From Dugong dugon (taxonomy: Eukaryota; Chordata; Mammalia; Sirenia; Dugongidae): DNA of 64,000 nt. Location: assembly GCA_030035585.1 (NCBI GenBank), contig CM057474.1, positions 4,706,501 through 4,770,500 on the forward strand. Direction: 5' to 3'. The notes below the pieces were generated by a model. That model made no database searches, was not told the origin of the DNA, and worked only from the letters and a program-made list of their open reading frames with translations. Shown piece after piece: positions 36,070 through 47,671 of the stretch; the first letter of the stretch is position 1; each line of letters opens with the position of its first letter. A program made the translations under genes and the position numbers.

Positions 36070-36087
36070 TGTATAAAACATTTTTAA

Positions 36088-36281
36088 AAAATTGCTGTCA
36101 AGTTGATTCTGACTCAGTAGTGACCCTATACGATGTAGAACTGCCCCATAGGGTTTCCAAGGTGGTAATCTTTATGGAAGCAGACTGCTACATCTTTCTT
36201 CTGAGGAGTGGCTGGTGCATTTGAATGGCTGACCTCCCAGTTCGCAGCCAGACGCTTAACCAGTGCACCACCAGGGGTCTT
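36088..36281 (-). mobile_element. AfroSINE-like SINE sharing the L1 target site
   Basis: Reverse-oriented long-form copy (GGAAGCAGACTGCTACATC near 36,176; head complement CACCACCAGGGGTC at the right). TATAAAACATT flanks it at 36,072-36,082 and 36,282-36,292. The left copy is also the right-hand target duplication of the full-length L1, so the same target was used twice. Confidence 0.92.
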
Positions 36282-36282
36282 T

Positions 36283-36630
36283 ATAAAACATTACAACAGA
36301 CAATTAAACAAGAGCTGAGTAAATGAAGAGATAGACAGTGTTCATGGTTTAGAAGGAGTCAAAATTGTTAAGATGTCAGTTTTCCCCCAGTTGGTCTGTA
36401 GATTCAATGTAATTTTAATCAAAATTCTAGCAGATTTTTTTGAAGAAATCGACAAGTTGATTTTAAAATATATATGAAAAGGCAAAAGACCTGCAATACC
36501 AAAACAATCTTGAAAAAGAACAAGGAAGGGATTCAAACTACCTGATTTCAATACTTACTGTAAAGTTACATTAACCAGCACTCTATGGTACTTGCATAAG
36601 GAGAAACAGAGACCAGGTTTGTCGGTTGGT
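36283..36630 (+). mobile_element. Old plus-strand L1, right half
   Basis: It continues the L1 relic cut at 27,623: the ORF2 text ...AAAACTATAAAACATT resumes as ACAACAGACAATTAAACAAG and runs to GGTACTTGCATAAGGAG near 36,590. Decayed ORF2 peptides are visible but no frame is open. With the intervening 8.6 kb removed, the two halves would join in register. Confidence 0.85.
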
Positions 36631-36649
36631 TTTCATGGAGATCTTGCTC

Positions 36650-37455
36650 ATTTTTTCTGTTGTGCTTTAGGTGAACGTTTACAGAGCAAATTAGTTTCTC
36701 AGTAAACAGTTAATACACAAATTGTTTTGTGACATTGGTTGCCAACCTCGCGATGCATCAAAACTCTCCCCTTCTCCACCCCAGGTTCCCTTTTCCATTC
36801 GTCCAGTTTTCCTGTCCCTTCCTGCCTTCTTGTCTTTGCTTTTGGGGTGGTGTGCACATTTAGTCTGATATACGTGATTGATACGAAGCACGTTCTTCAC
36901 ATGTGTTATTGTTTGCCCAATAGACCTGTCTAATCTTTGGCTGAAGGGTGAACCTTGGGTGTGACTTCAGTACTGAGTTAAAAGGGTGTCCAGCGACCAT
37001 ACTCTTGGGGTCTCTGTCAGACCAGCAAATATGGTCTTTTTTGTGTGTGAATTTGAATTTTGTTCTACATTTTCCTCCCACTCTGTCCAGTACCTTCTAT
37101 TGTGATCCCTGTCAGAGCAGTCAGAGGTGGTAGCCAGGCCCCGTCTAGTTGTTCTGGGCTCAGTCTGGCAGAGGTTGTGGTAGTTGTGGTCCATTAGTCC
37201 TTTGGACTAATCTTTTCCTTATGTCTTTGGTTTTCTTCATTCTCCTTTGGTCCAGCCGGGATGTAACCAGTAGATGTATCTTAGAGGGCTGCTTGCAGAC
37301 TTTTAAGACCCCAGGAGCTACTCACCAGTCAGATGCAGAACATTTTCTTTGTAAGCTGTGTTATGCCACTTGAGCTACACGTCCCGGAAACCATGGTCTC
37401 CAGCCCTCAGCCCAGTAAGTCGGTCCCTCAGGGAGTTTGGATGTGTCTTTGCACA
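36650..37455 (-). mobile_element. L1 3' UTR fragment
   Basis: Minus-strand, 5'-truncated L1 made only of 3' UTR. It starts GTGCTTTAGGTGAACG near 36,661 and ends near GTTTGGATGTGTCTTTGC (37,435). It matches 27.9-28.7 kb point by point. Confidence 0.9.
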
Positions 37456-37461
37456 TATATT

Positions 37462-37875
37462 TTTTAAGTTTATTCCTAAATTTTTTATTTTGTTGTTGTT
37501 ATTGTCAGTGGTGTCTTTTTGTCTGCCATGTGTTCATATTGAGTTTTGTTTGTATATGTGAAAACTGTTGGATTTTTATAGTTTAATTTGTATTCAGTCA
37601 CCTAAGTTTATTATTACTGTTGATTGCTTTGGATTTTCCAAGGAAACAACCATCTGTAAATAATGAAAAATTTCCCCCCACATCCAATTTCTATGTGTCT
37701 TATTTCTTTCTGTTTTCTAAATACATCGGCCACAGTGGCACTTCTTGTTATTAATGCACAGGAGTACCAAGTTATTGGTTTTCTTTTTTGTCTGTTTAAG
37801 CTGATTTGTTTAACATGTAGGGTACATTATCAAATTTTAATTTGGGATGATGCCTTTAAAATACAAAGCTTGTCA
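37462..37875 (-). mobile_element. Old L1 relic, RT region
   Basis: A diverged minus-strand ORF2 block: AAGTTTATTCCTAAATTTTT near 37,466, TGTATTCAGTCACC near 37,590 and CCATCTGTAAATAATG near 37,650 (the FADD-coding vicinity in reverse). No frame is intact. Confidence 0.6.
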
Positions 37876-38654
37876 TTTTAATTGGGAAAGTAATTATTTA
37901 GTAGATCTATAATAAGTGAGTTGTTGATAAAAGTTTTTTTCTTACTGTAAAATTTAGAATAAAATTTAGAAATTACACAAGAGAAAAAAAACTCAACATC
38001 CAGAGATGACTTTTGGAAATATAATGGCATTTTACATTCTAGAGATTTGTTTCTATACTTAGTTATTTTCTATTTCCAATTAGGGCATCTTGAACAGAGA
38101 AAATGTGTTTTAATATGTAGTGGCTAGTATTTTTAAAAGCGAGTTCTAATTTTGGCAACTCTTCTTTCTGTAAGATTTTGAACCTCATTGCAATGAACAT
38201 TAAATTGAATTTCAGTTGAACAAGTAAGACTTTCTTAGCTAGGAAGATTGTTTATGCTTTCATCAGTAGAAAAGAGCGAATATTCTAACATCTATTTGTT
38301 CTTTACTTCAAGCATACACATATTAAACTAGCAATTCAAGGATGCTGCAAATGGGATTTTCAAAGAACTAATGGGGTTTTCCACCTCCTAGCTACTGTCA
38401 CTATAATAGCTTGAGTATTCAGCTGCAGTGAAATATATAGTTACTAATTCATGCTGGAAAACATTCTTTAGTTTGTAGTTCTATACATCTGAGATTGTAG
38501 GTATGTGTTTTAAAGTAATTTACCTTTTAGAGCTTTACTGTTAAAAAGATTCACTGTATTTCTAAATTAAAAAGGAATATAAAAAGAGTGGTTTTCATTA
38601 CTCCTCAGCTTTTATTATGGTGAATTTTTGATTTGGAAAAAAGTATTTAGGAAG
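37876..38654. other. AT-rich unique DNA
   Basis: No gene or repeat family was recognised. Confidence 0.4.
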
Positions 38655-38960
38655 CAGTGTGGTTGTAGTAGAATTTTTTTTGGAGGACAGACAAACCTGG
38701 GTTCAAACTTGGCTCTAGCATTTACCAAGTATTTTGATTAAATTATTAACTTCTTTGAGACTGCTTAGGGGCCCTGGTGGTACAGTAGTTAAGAGCTAGG
38801 TCAGCAGTTCAAATCTACCAGCTGCTCCTTGGAAACCCTATGGAGCAGTTCTACTCTGTTCTGTAGGGTCTGTATGAGTCAGAATGGACTTGATGGCAAC
38901 GGGTTTGGTTTTACCAGTTTGAGACTGCTTAGCCCCCCTCTAAAATGGGTGATAAATCTT
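38655..38960 (+). repeat. MIR relic split by a SINE
   Basis: The left part (38,655-38,767) has GACAAACCTGGGTTCAAAC and CTTGGCTCTAGCATTTACC, the MIR A/B-box region. The right part (38,932-38,960) continues with CTAAAATGGGTGATAA. A SINE is inserted in between. A short MIR-like stretch in the opposite sense may follow at 38,995-39,085. Confidence 0.75.
38768..38917 (+). mobile_element. AfroSINE-like SINE with 14-bp target duplication
   Basis: A short-form plus-strand SINE beginning GGGGCCCTGGTGGTACAG and ending GGCAACGGGTTTGGTTTT. The perfect 14-bp repeat TTTGAGACTGCTTA flanks it (38,754-38,767 and 38,918-38,931). Confidence 0.96.
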
Positions 38961-39239
38961 TGTGCTTTTCAAAAGCTCTACTAGCATTCCTTGCTTATAT
39001 AACATGCCATGCACTGTGCTGCGTGCTTCAGGTAGACTTCATCCTCAACACAACCCTGAGTGTGGCAATAATGTTACCTCCCTTTGATCTCATCTGACCT
39101 TTCCCTCCACCCAAAAACCATCAGCTCTATCTGCTAGCTCAGAAATCTGTATAAAATGCTTACCTAGTTGGATTTGACCATACTGCCTTAGCAAGAAAAG
39201 GTCATATAACCCCACCTAGATATAAGGGTCCTGGGAAAT

Positions 39240-40140
39240 GTAATCCTTCCTCCCCCGCCCCCAGCAATACCTGTGAAGAGAACACACAGATATTTACACA
39301 AAGCTTTTTCTGGTACATTCACTTTAGTCAACTCCCCAGCACTATTTGCGTTTCTTCCCAGAGGCAACTACCATCTTGAATATGGTAGTTTTTGAAGTTC
39401 TTCAGTTCTTCGAGTTTTTGTATTTTTACTAAATGTGTACATAACATAAAGAATAGATAATATTGCTTTGTGTATACATTTTTTATTTAAAACATCTGTT
39501 TGTAAATATTTTACTCTATATAATTTTATAACGTTTTGACTCAACATTTTGTTTCTATCTGTCTTGGTCATCTAGTGCTGCCATAACAGAAATGTCACAA
39601 GTGGATGGCTTTAACAAAGAGAAGTTTATTCTCTCACAGTCCAGTAGGGTACAAATCCAAATTCAGGGCGTCAGCTCCAGGGGAACACTTTGTCCGTCGG
39701 CTCTGGAGGAAGGTCCGTGTCATCAGTCTTCCCTTGGTCTGGGAGATTCTCTGTGCAGGGACTTTGGGTCCAAAGGACGCGCTCTGCTCCCAGCACTGCT
39801 TTCTTGGTGATATGAGGTTCCCATGTCTCTCTGTTCACTTCTCTCTTTTATATCTCAAAAGACATTGGCTTAAAACATTACCTAATCTTGTAGACCTCAT
39901 CAGTATAACTGCCAATAATCCATCTTATTACATCATAGTGATAGACTTCACAACACATAAGGAAATCATATCGGACTACAAAATGGTACACAATCATACA
40001 ATACTGGGAATCATGACCCAACCAAGTTGACAGATATTTTTGGGGGTCACAATTCAATCCATGACACTATCCAAACATACGCATTTAGCTCTAGTTCATT
40101 CACTTTAACTGCTATATAGTATTCTACTCTAAAAATTTTT
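39240..40140 (-). mobile_element. Old L1 3' region split by a MaLR LTR
   Basis: The flanks of the LTR form one L1-like text in reverse: 39,360-39,554 (GAGGCAACTACCATCTTG, then GACTCAACATTTTG) and 40,072-40,130 (TAGCTCTAGTTCATTCAC, then CTATATAGTATTCTAC). Highly diverged. Confidence 0.55.
39560..40066 (-). repeat. Solo MaLR-type (MLT1-like) LTR with 5-bp duplication
   Basis: A 507-bp LTR, TG...CA at its ends, flanked by CTATC at 39,555-39,559 and 40,067-40,071, the 5-bp duplication expected of ERVL-MaLR. On the minus strand it contains an AATAAA-type signal (GAGAATAAACTTCTCTTTG, 39,625-39,643) near the 3' end, as MLT1 LTRs do. It resembles the LTR at 47,672 along its length. Confidence 0.85.
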
Positions 40141-40844
40141 ATTTTCTTGCAGAAAGGGGTCACTTAAGGGAGAATTTCTACCTCCTTCATAGACAGCAGT
40201 GGGCAAACAGAATTCTCCAAATTTCACACTGGGTATAGAAATATTTAGAATTTTAACCGAGGGCATCATCCATAAGGGAAGAGCAGACGTGCTTCAGTGG
40301 ATTCCTGTGCTCTTTCATGAAATGTGCCGGGAGTCTTTACAATACATTTTAGCCAGTCCGTATTTCTTAAATACCTTTTATATATACAACTGGGACCCTA
40401 TTTTTTAGTATTCATCATGCTATACTTATAGCCAACTATTTTCACCAATAATGCTTTTTTCTGACATTCAGTCTGGATTAACAAAGGGTCCATTGACCAT
40501 TGAAATACAGAAAATAGAGGCACTTGTGGTAGTCACCTCTGGAGAATGGATTTTTATTATGACTATAGTTGACCAACACCTGGATTGTATACTTGGCATT
40601 TTAGCTCATAATATCAAACTATCCTAGTGTACACCTTTAAGCGTATTTTAAATACTTCAAAGTAAACACAGACATCATAATGGCTAAAATAGATGAGCTT
40701 TGATTAAAGTAAAATGAAAATTTCCTTAAAGAGAAGTATAAATAATCAGTTCTGCTTATGAACTCTACTTAGACATTTACTCTATATTGAATTTATGCAA
40801 AGAGGGCCATTTTAATGAAACAGAAACACTCCTTCCTGCAAATG
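40141..40844. other. Unassigned AT-rich DNA
   Basis: No gene or repeat family is supported. Confidence 0.4.
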
Positions 40845-41165
40845 TTTGTTGTTGTTGTTGTTAGGTGCCGTTGAGTAGGTTCCAACTCATAGCAACCCTA
40901 TGCACCACAGAACAAAACACTGCCCAGTCCTGCACCATCCTCACAGTCGTTATGCTTGAGCCCATTGTTGCACCACTGTGTCAGTCCACCTCAGTGAGGG
41001 TCTTCCTCTTTTCCACTGACCCTGTACTTTACCAAGCATGATGTCCTTCTCCAGGGACTGCTCCCTCCCGACAACATGTCCAAAGTATGTGAGATGTAGT
41101 CTCGCCATCCTTGCTTCTAAGGAGTATTCTGGTTGTACTTCTTCCAAGACAGACTTGTTCATTCC
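40845..41165 (-). mobile_element. RTE LINE 3' end, 5'-truncated
   Basis: Reverse-oriented RTE end. Its (GTT)n at 40,845-40,861 is the complement of an (AAC)n tail. The minus-strand frame 40,950-41,171 is still open and encodes the C-terminus of the RTE protein (ARMARLHLTYFGHVVGREQS, then RGRPSLRWTDTV). The same protein end is seen in decayed form at 957-1,116. The 5' break is near 41,165. Confidence 0.92.
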
Positions 41166-42760
41166 CATCAAATTGTCAGCTTTAAAATGTATTGTCTCCC
41201 TGTTATTCTCAGGTTATTTTGAAGCTTTGTAACCATTCTAATTTGTTAGAAAATCAGTTGCTGTTTATAACTCTTGAATTTCTAGACACACATCTTCAAG
41301 GTTCTTTATTGCTCAATGTATTAAAACTGAAGTAGATATCAGGAGCATTTATATAATGGTGAGGTTTTGCTTCTGCACATAGAGTGCTGAGGTATCTAAA
41401 ACTAAAAGTATCAAAAACACTATATCCTGTAAAGAAAACCGTTTGGACTATGGTATGGTACAGGTAGAAATTAGTTGTGTTCATTCTTTCCTGCATCCCT
41501 CGTTGCTATTGTCACATAGCACACTCTACAGCAGTAGGACAGGAGAGCAAAGCCTTCACAGCCCGTGTCAGTGGTAGAGTTTTCTAGGCCTTTAGTACTT
41601 TACTCTCATCTGTAAGGACGGGCAAGGCAGCTGTCTGTAAGGATTGGTGTGGGGTTGGCATGGTTTGCTAAGGCAGCTGCTAGCCTGACTCCACAGCTGG
41701 GGAAGTAGTGCTTGGTATTAACCACAAAATCAAACAGGAACATGAAGAAGACAACTGGGGACAAGGGAAGCGGGTTAATCTTTTAATCTTAGATCTTGGC
41801 CACTTGGAATGAAGTAGGGCTATTGATTCCTCCTAAAAATATAGACAATTAATGGAAGGATGTTGAAGTAGTTTTAATTGAATTTCCTGCTAGCCCTTTT
41901 TCCCTTTCTGCTTTTAAAAGGAAACAAAATAGAATTTCCCCTGCCTGAGTGATTTAGTGCAGGGTCATACAACTGTGGGCTTTTTTATTTTGTTGTTGCT
42001 TGTTTGTCTGTCTGTTTGTTTTCAGAAGTGGGCCACATAATCAAAATTCCTTTTATCTATGGATAACATGTGAGGTTTTTTTTTTCTTATTATAGCCATA
42101 GTTATGTAACTTGTTAACTAATTTAAAATATTTATTTATTTAATAGTATTTTAAAAGCAATCTGGAGAGTGGTTTAATTAACTTTAAATTATAAAAGTGC
42201 ACAAATGCAGATCTCGTGCTGCTTAGCAGTCAGTTTTGAGCAAGTCAGTGAAAGCACTGGTGTCCTTGAGAACTGCTGGGTAAATTCACATGGACCACGC
42301 AACAAACGATTCTGATTCCAGGCTTCTGGTAGTGGTCCTCTCAGCTTTGTTTACAGAAGTTGCATGAAAAACTACTAGTATTGTAGACCCAGGTGGATAC
42401 AGACATTGCCTGTAGTTGGTCGTTCAGCCAGAAATTTGGGGGTGATCCTGGGATATTAAGACTCTTCTTCATAATTCCAAGGATGCCATGCCTTCCCAGT
42501 GAGCAGAGTTGGTCTTGAGACTAAGCCATCTGGTTCATGCTAGTGACAATTTGTGAGTCTTGAAATTGTGGCTTTATTTTCACCCATAATCTCTGTACTG
42601 CTCCCAGAGGTATCGCTCCTTGGAGTTCAGCCAGGATGGGCAGTGAAGAGTCAGTGCAGGCTCTTTTGCCTTTTGTTAATGCACTTTCCTTTTGAATGAA
42701 AATACTGTCCCTAAACATCCTGGAGCAAATTTAAAAAAAAAAAAGTTCTCAGTTTTACCC
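41166..42760. other. Unique DNA, no gene recognised
   Basis: AT-rich with mild GC patches (41,500-41,760 and 42,500-42,680). No family or convincing exon was identified. Confidence 0.4.
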
Positions 42761-42860
42761 AGCAATTTTAAGTTCATTCATGCTGAGATGTCCTGTCACC
42801 TCAGCAAGAAAGCAATTTTAAGTTCATTCATGCTGAGATGTCCTGTCACCTCAGCAAGAA
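42761..42860. repeat. Perfect 50-bp tandem duplication
   Basis: 42,761-42,810 is repeated exactly at 42,811-42,860 (unit starts AGCAATTTTAAGTTC and ends CTCAGCAAGAA). Absence of mismatches implies a recent duplication, or an assembly artefact. Confidence 0.97.
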
Positions 42861-42895
42861 GCTTTGTGGGCTACTGAGGGCGGGGTGGGAATCTA

Positions 42896-43058
42896 GGAGC
42901 CCTGGTGGCACAGTGGTTGAGAGCTCAGCTGCTAACCAGAAGGCCAGCAGTTCACATCCACCAGCTGCTCCCTGGAAACCCTGTGGGACAGTTCTACTCT
43001 GTCCTATAGAGTTGCTATGAGTCAGAACCGACTCCACAGCACCTAACACCAACAACAA
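42896..43058 (+). mobile_element. AfroSINE-like SINE, full-length
   Basis: A representative intact copy. It has a tRNA-like head with A box TGGCACAGTGG (near 42,906) and B box AGTTCACATCC (near 42,949). The body is CTGGAAACCCTGTGGGAC, and the RTE-matching end ATGAGTCAGAACCGACTCC leads to a CAA-rich tail. RNA polymerase III transcription is inferred from the boxes. Confidence 0.93.
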
Positions 43059-43281
43059 AGGGGGTCTAAGTAGAGTCTCTGCTAAGTTGAGGTTAGCTTA
43101 CTTAACCTTGTCAACATCTTTCCTTGTCGTCTGACCACATTAAAATAAGTTAAATGTGCACACTATGCTTTTCTTTCTCCCATGTCAACTGGTAACAGTT
43201 ATTAGCATGAATACAAACTTGAAAAACATCGTCCATCTTAATCCCTTTCTCCTTAATTTACAATATTCAAGCCACAAATTC

Positions 43282-43778
43282 CTTCTTTTTTAAATTGTGC
43301 TTTAGATGAAGGTTTACAGAACAAATGAGTTTCTCATTAAACGATTAATACACATAGTGTTTTGTGACATTGTTTGCCAACCCTGTGATGTATCAAAACT
43401 CTCCCCTTCTCAATCTAACCTTGGGTTCCCCGTTTCCATTCATCCAGCTTTCCTGTCACCTCCTGCCTTCTTGTCCTTGTCCCTGGGCTGGTGTGCCCAT
43501 TTAGTCTTGTATACGTGGTTGAACTACATTTATTATTGTTTGTTTTATAGACTTTCTAACGTTTGGTTGAAGGGTGAACCTCAGGAGTGACTTCAGGACT
43601 GAGTTAAAAGGGCGTCTGGGGGCCATACTCAGGGTTTCTCCAGTCTCTGTCAGACCAGTAAGTCTAGTCTTTTTTAGTGAGTTAGAATTTTGTTCTATGT
43701 TTTTCTCCAGCTCTGTCTGGGACCCTCTATTGTCATCTCTGTCAGAGCAGTCGGTAGTGGTAGCCAGGCACCATCTAG
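43282..43778 (-). mobile_element. L1 3' UTR fragment with 16-bp target duplication
   Basis: A 5'-truncated minus-strand L1 consisting only of 3' UTR. It is flanked by TTCAAGCCACAAATTC (43,266-43,281) and TTCAAGCCACACATTC (43,779-43,794), 15 of 16 identical. Confidence 0.95.
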
Positions 43779-43794
43779 TTCAAGCCACACATTC

Positions 43795-46777
43795 TTATGA
43801 TGGATAATACAATGAAAGGTATACATAGCGACATTCTCTTTAGATGTGAATAAGCTGGTGGAACAGTCTTCTCTTTCACTGCAAGTACCTTATCTTTGGC
43901 AGTGAGCTTAATTTTTTAGCATTTAAAAGCAAACTTCTCAAATTCATTTTTAGCTCATTAGTTCATGCTAGCTAATTTGACTTAAAAAAGAAAATAACTG
44001 AGTCTTAAAATCTCAAAGAGCAGTATTTCATTGTAAGCAGTATGCTGATTTAGGATATTTGCCTAGGGGACTTCTCAGAGACCCTTGAGAATGTAATTTT
44101 TATACTATTTTTAGTTTCTTTTGTCCTGCAGATGTCTTTGTTTTCAGTAATTGCTTAAGTGGGGGAAACAGTGTTGAAGATCTCTGTCTGGTTTCAAGAC
44201 TGTACAAACACAAAATGTTATATACACAGAATAATAGAGGATACAGAGATTAATAGTTACATCTTTGTGCTGTTTGGGGTGTCTTTCTTCAGCTGGTGTT
44301 CTGGAAGAATGGAGTGAGACTGGACAATGGACCAAGGTGTCGTAGGGCCACATTTGGGATTGTGGAAAGGCTGAAAGATTTGAGGATTTTTGTCTGTTTT
44401 TCAGATGATTAAATTTATAAAGTAACTGCCAAAGATTGTGTTTCTTAGCTTTTCTTCAAGACAAATCTTCCTCTAGGTTTGAAGATGGAGTCCCACTAAT
44501 TTGATTTAAAATTTTAATTTTATTTTTAAACATAGGTTCAGACACTGATGTGCCTATTACTGGGAAAAGGGATTGTATATATTCATAAATGATGGCCTCT
44601 CTGCAGGTACTTCAATACCTAGGTCCTAAAAATAATTAAATGAAATCATTTCATTATTCATTGCTTCATTGCTTTTTCATGTGTGAGAAAACTCTTTCAA
44701 CAATTCTTTCTACCCCAAGGGTACTATGGATTGCTTGTACTGTCAATACTTTTCTTCATTTCTGTTGTCCAGTACAATGCACCTCCTTGTCCCTTTTTTG
44801 AGAGTGCTGGTAGAATTTCACCCACCATTTAAAATGTAGGTGATGCATTGTTTGGAAAAGTTGGCTTTGAAAAAAGCAGTTTAAATCTAAATGAATTATC
44901 ACCTAGGTTGTGTGTGTACCTAGACCAGCAACCCGATACTGTGGGAAAGCTACAAGCCACCTTTGGAGATTGTGAAAAAGGAAAGATTCTGCTGCGTACT
45001 TTCTTTTGCTGTGAAATAAAGGGAGGGCTTCTTAACCACTTGTCTATTGTTCTTTCCTTTCCAAATTGCAAGTATATACCCACCCCGTCCTGCAAGACTG
45101 ATGTCAGAAGCAAAATTTGTAAGAGAAACTTCAAAGAAATATTTCTTCTCAGTAGCTATCACCATACTCTTGAATTTTCTAGAAGAGTAAAGGAATTCAT
45201 TTTACTAACATACGTATTATGAAAAATGTGTAATGAATTTGAAACCATAAGGACCGGAAGGTATGTACAGTAATTCCTCATTGATTGAGAATGAGTCTCC
45301 TGTAATGGCAGCTCTCCAGAACACAGAACCTGAAAATGATGTGGACTTCTCAAAAGAATGGCCACAAAACTTCTATAGGAGAATCTGGTATCTTCTTACC
45401 AAAGATTTTCGCTCAATGTGCAGTCCATTAATCTCATCCCCAATGTAAAGAATCAGAATATCTGGGGATGCGACCCAGAAATTAGCTTTTCAGCACATCC
45501 GCCAAAGACTTCACAGAAACAATGCTTAATGCCCTCATAAAGAGCTTCATCGTCAACCCTTGTTAACGTGTAAGATTCTTTAGTTTCTCAGTTAAGAGAG
45601 GACTAGAAGTAGTTTACTGGGGTGGGAAGTTGAGTCAAGTACCAGGACTACAGAAGGGATAATAATATTGTGAAAAGAGACCAGAAAACTAAAAGGTGCA
45701 CTCTTAAAAGGAACTCCTTATTTAATAACAGAATTTCTTAAGAATAACTGAAACCAGGCTGAATTTTTTTTGGGGGGGGGTCTTATTATTTATTATAACA
45801 TTGTGCAATAAATTTTAAAATGCAGTCACACTTATAATGACCTAAAAACAGCCAGGAAGTGTGTGTGTTATAGGCAACTCTGACCAGGTATACTTCTTAC
45901 TTTAAAACCACCATGCTGGCAAAGGATTAAAAAATTAATAATGGACTGACTGGTGACATAGAAAATGTTTGATTGTGTGACTGCATCATGATAAGGCTAA
46001 AGGAATCAGTAGGCCCCTTGACTTTGTCAAGAGGAGCATTGTCCTGCTTTCAAATGTGTCAGAATGTGAGAGGACCACAGAAGATGTTCTTTTCACTGTA
46101 AGCAAAAACATTTTGATGGGAAGACTGAAAATCGTTGGTGAAGGCTGGGTGAGGTAACTGAATCCAGCCTTAAGGAATTTGGAGAGAAGCCTGTGCTGAT
46201 CTGTCGGTAGATATCTCTGAAATTGTGATTATCAGTGCATAGTGATGGAAACCAGAAGCCAAGGCAGCGGTCACCACAGACACCGGGCTACCTACCTCCT
46301 GATCCCACAGCCAGCTCAGGACATCCTAAGGATCCCCTAAGGGAACACTCGAAGAAGATTTTGTTAATTGTTTCGTTTTACCTACTTAATATATATTTGT
46401 AAAATGTGTATATTCTTTTTCTTTTTTTTCCATTTATTTGTGTGATCAAATTAGGGTTTCCTGAACAAAAAATGCATTTGGATAGTTGAACCTATAGTCC
46501 AGCTCCTCTAAAACTCAGTTAAGTCATAACTTGACAGACTAATGTACATTTTTGACAGATTTGCAACAGAATTGTTCAGCTATCTATAAATTCACTTATG
46601 TCAAACACTTGGTTTGGATGTAACTTCTCTAAATACGTTATATTTTTCAGTGTTTTTGAGAGGAAGGAAACATTTTTTCTGAATCTGATTGCATTCCCTG
46701 TTAAAACTTGAACCATAAGGTATCCCTTGATTTTATCATTCAGTTATTTTACTTCTCTTGACTCAATGACGTAATAA
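43795..46777. other. Unique DNA, no gene recognised
   Basis: A 124-codon plus-strand frame (44,848-45,222) and its opposed shadows have no recognisable family and no supporting signals. A T8G9 homopolymer junction lies near 45,763-45,780. Around 45,450 AATCAGAATATCTGGGGATG weakly recalls MER5A, not enough to call. Confidence 0.4.
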
Positions 46778-47140
46778 AAAGAGTAGAGACTTTGGTATCA
46801 GAGAGACAAGGGTTTGAATCCAGGCTCTACTATTTGTGAACTGAATGACTTTGGGAAAATTTCTTCACTTGAAAATGGGGATGGTAATATCTGTCTCAGG
46901 GAGATGGCTTGACACAGTAGCTGCAACATGGGCTCACATATATCAACGATTGTGAGGATGGCACAGCGCTGGGCAGTATTTCGTTCTGTTTTACGTAGGG
47001 TCGGAACCCACTCGATGGTACCCAGCAACAACATTGTCTGCCTCTGCAGTTGTTTATATGAGACTAACTGAGATAACATGCAAAGTGCAAAGCATATATA
47101 CATATGGCAAATAGTAGGAGTTAAATAAATGCCATTTGTT
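46778..47140 (+). repeat. MIR relic split by an RTE tail
   Basis: The left part has ACTTTGGTATCAGAGAGAC, GGTTTGAATCCAGGCTCTAC and GACTTTGGGAAAATTTC, running to about 46,893. The right part resumes at about 47,033 and ends AGTAGGAGTTAAATAAATGCC. The middle is an RTE LINE end. Confidence 0.82.
46894..47032 (+). mobile_element. RTE LINE 3' end fragment
   Basis: Plus-strand end of an RTE: GACACAGTAGCTGCAACATG, CAACGATTGTGAGGATGGC, TTTCGTTCTGTTTTACG and the terminal CCCAGCAACAAC. It is severely 5'-truncated and inserted into a MIR. Confidence 0.88.
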
Positions 47141-47666
47141 TTCTAAAGTATAAGGAGTACACTATTCAGTGAAGGTATACCTACCTATTTCTGTGGTGTA
47201 ACAATCACCTGTGTCTTGGTAATATTATGCTTGTTAGATGTTTATTCACTAATTAAATAAGTTTATTTATTTATTTAAAAATGTTTATGAAGTAATTAAA
47301 TAAGGAAGCTATACATGCTTTAAAAGTTGTATTATTTGTTAACAGGTCTTCACATACCTAGTTTGCTATTCAGCCTTTAATTTTATTTATGAAGATCATT
47401 TGGTTGTGTACTAGTGAACAGAAAAAAAAAGATGAATTAATTAGCTTCCATAAAAATAGTTATTAAAACATATAATCTCTGTTGTGTACATTGAGGCACT
47501 GTGAAATCCAGATCACATGCCAGGAAACTTTACATCACTAATTCAGTGATCATTATTAGATGCCGTATAGTAATCCAGTGTCCCCTAATAGAGCCATCTC
47601 TGTCTCTCTCATTTATTGAATGGTTGTTTGTAAACATAATCATGTAACGTCTTAGAGAGTAACTTT
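47141..47666. other. AT-rich spacer
   Basis: No gene or repeat family was recognised. Confidence 0.4.
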
Positions 47667-47671
47667 CCATC

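Larger units (their letters stand above)
27624..36071 (-). mobile_element. Nearly full-length L1 LINE (8.4 kb), inactive
   Basis: A complete-looking L1 on the minus strand. In sense order it has a 5' UTR (36,071-34,220) with tandem repeats, ORF1 (34,219-33,121), a 424-bp spacer, ORF2 (32,696-28,862) and a ~1.24-kb 3' UTR with poly-A (28,861-27,624). The target duplication TATAAAACATTTTT is present at 27,610-27,623 and 36,072-36,085. ORF1 and ORF2 both carry premature stops and frameshifts, so the copy is not expected to move by itself. It is the reference against which the window's other L1 fragments can be aligned. Confidence 0.95.
34220..36071 (-). promoter_or_regulatory. L1 5' UTR / internal promoter
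   Basis: About 1.85 kb upstream of ORF1. The ORF1-proximal part (34,560-35,160) is strongly purine-rich on the plus strand, hence pyrimidine-rich in the L1 sense. The distal part is GC-richer and contains two ~267-bp tandem units and CpGs, as expected of a region that drives transcription from inside the element. The distal end matches the start of an L1 with a YY1-like motif. Promoter activity is inferred from L1 biology. Confidence 0.8.

Noticed and set aside
42896-43058. tRNA gene
   Set aside because: The A and B box-like motifs belong to the SINE head; the sequence continues into a SINE body and RTE-like tail.
44848-45222. 124-codon plus-strand ORF
   Set aside because: No family, no splice or promoter context, and comparable opposed frames overlap it.
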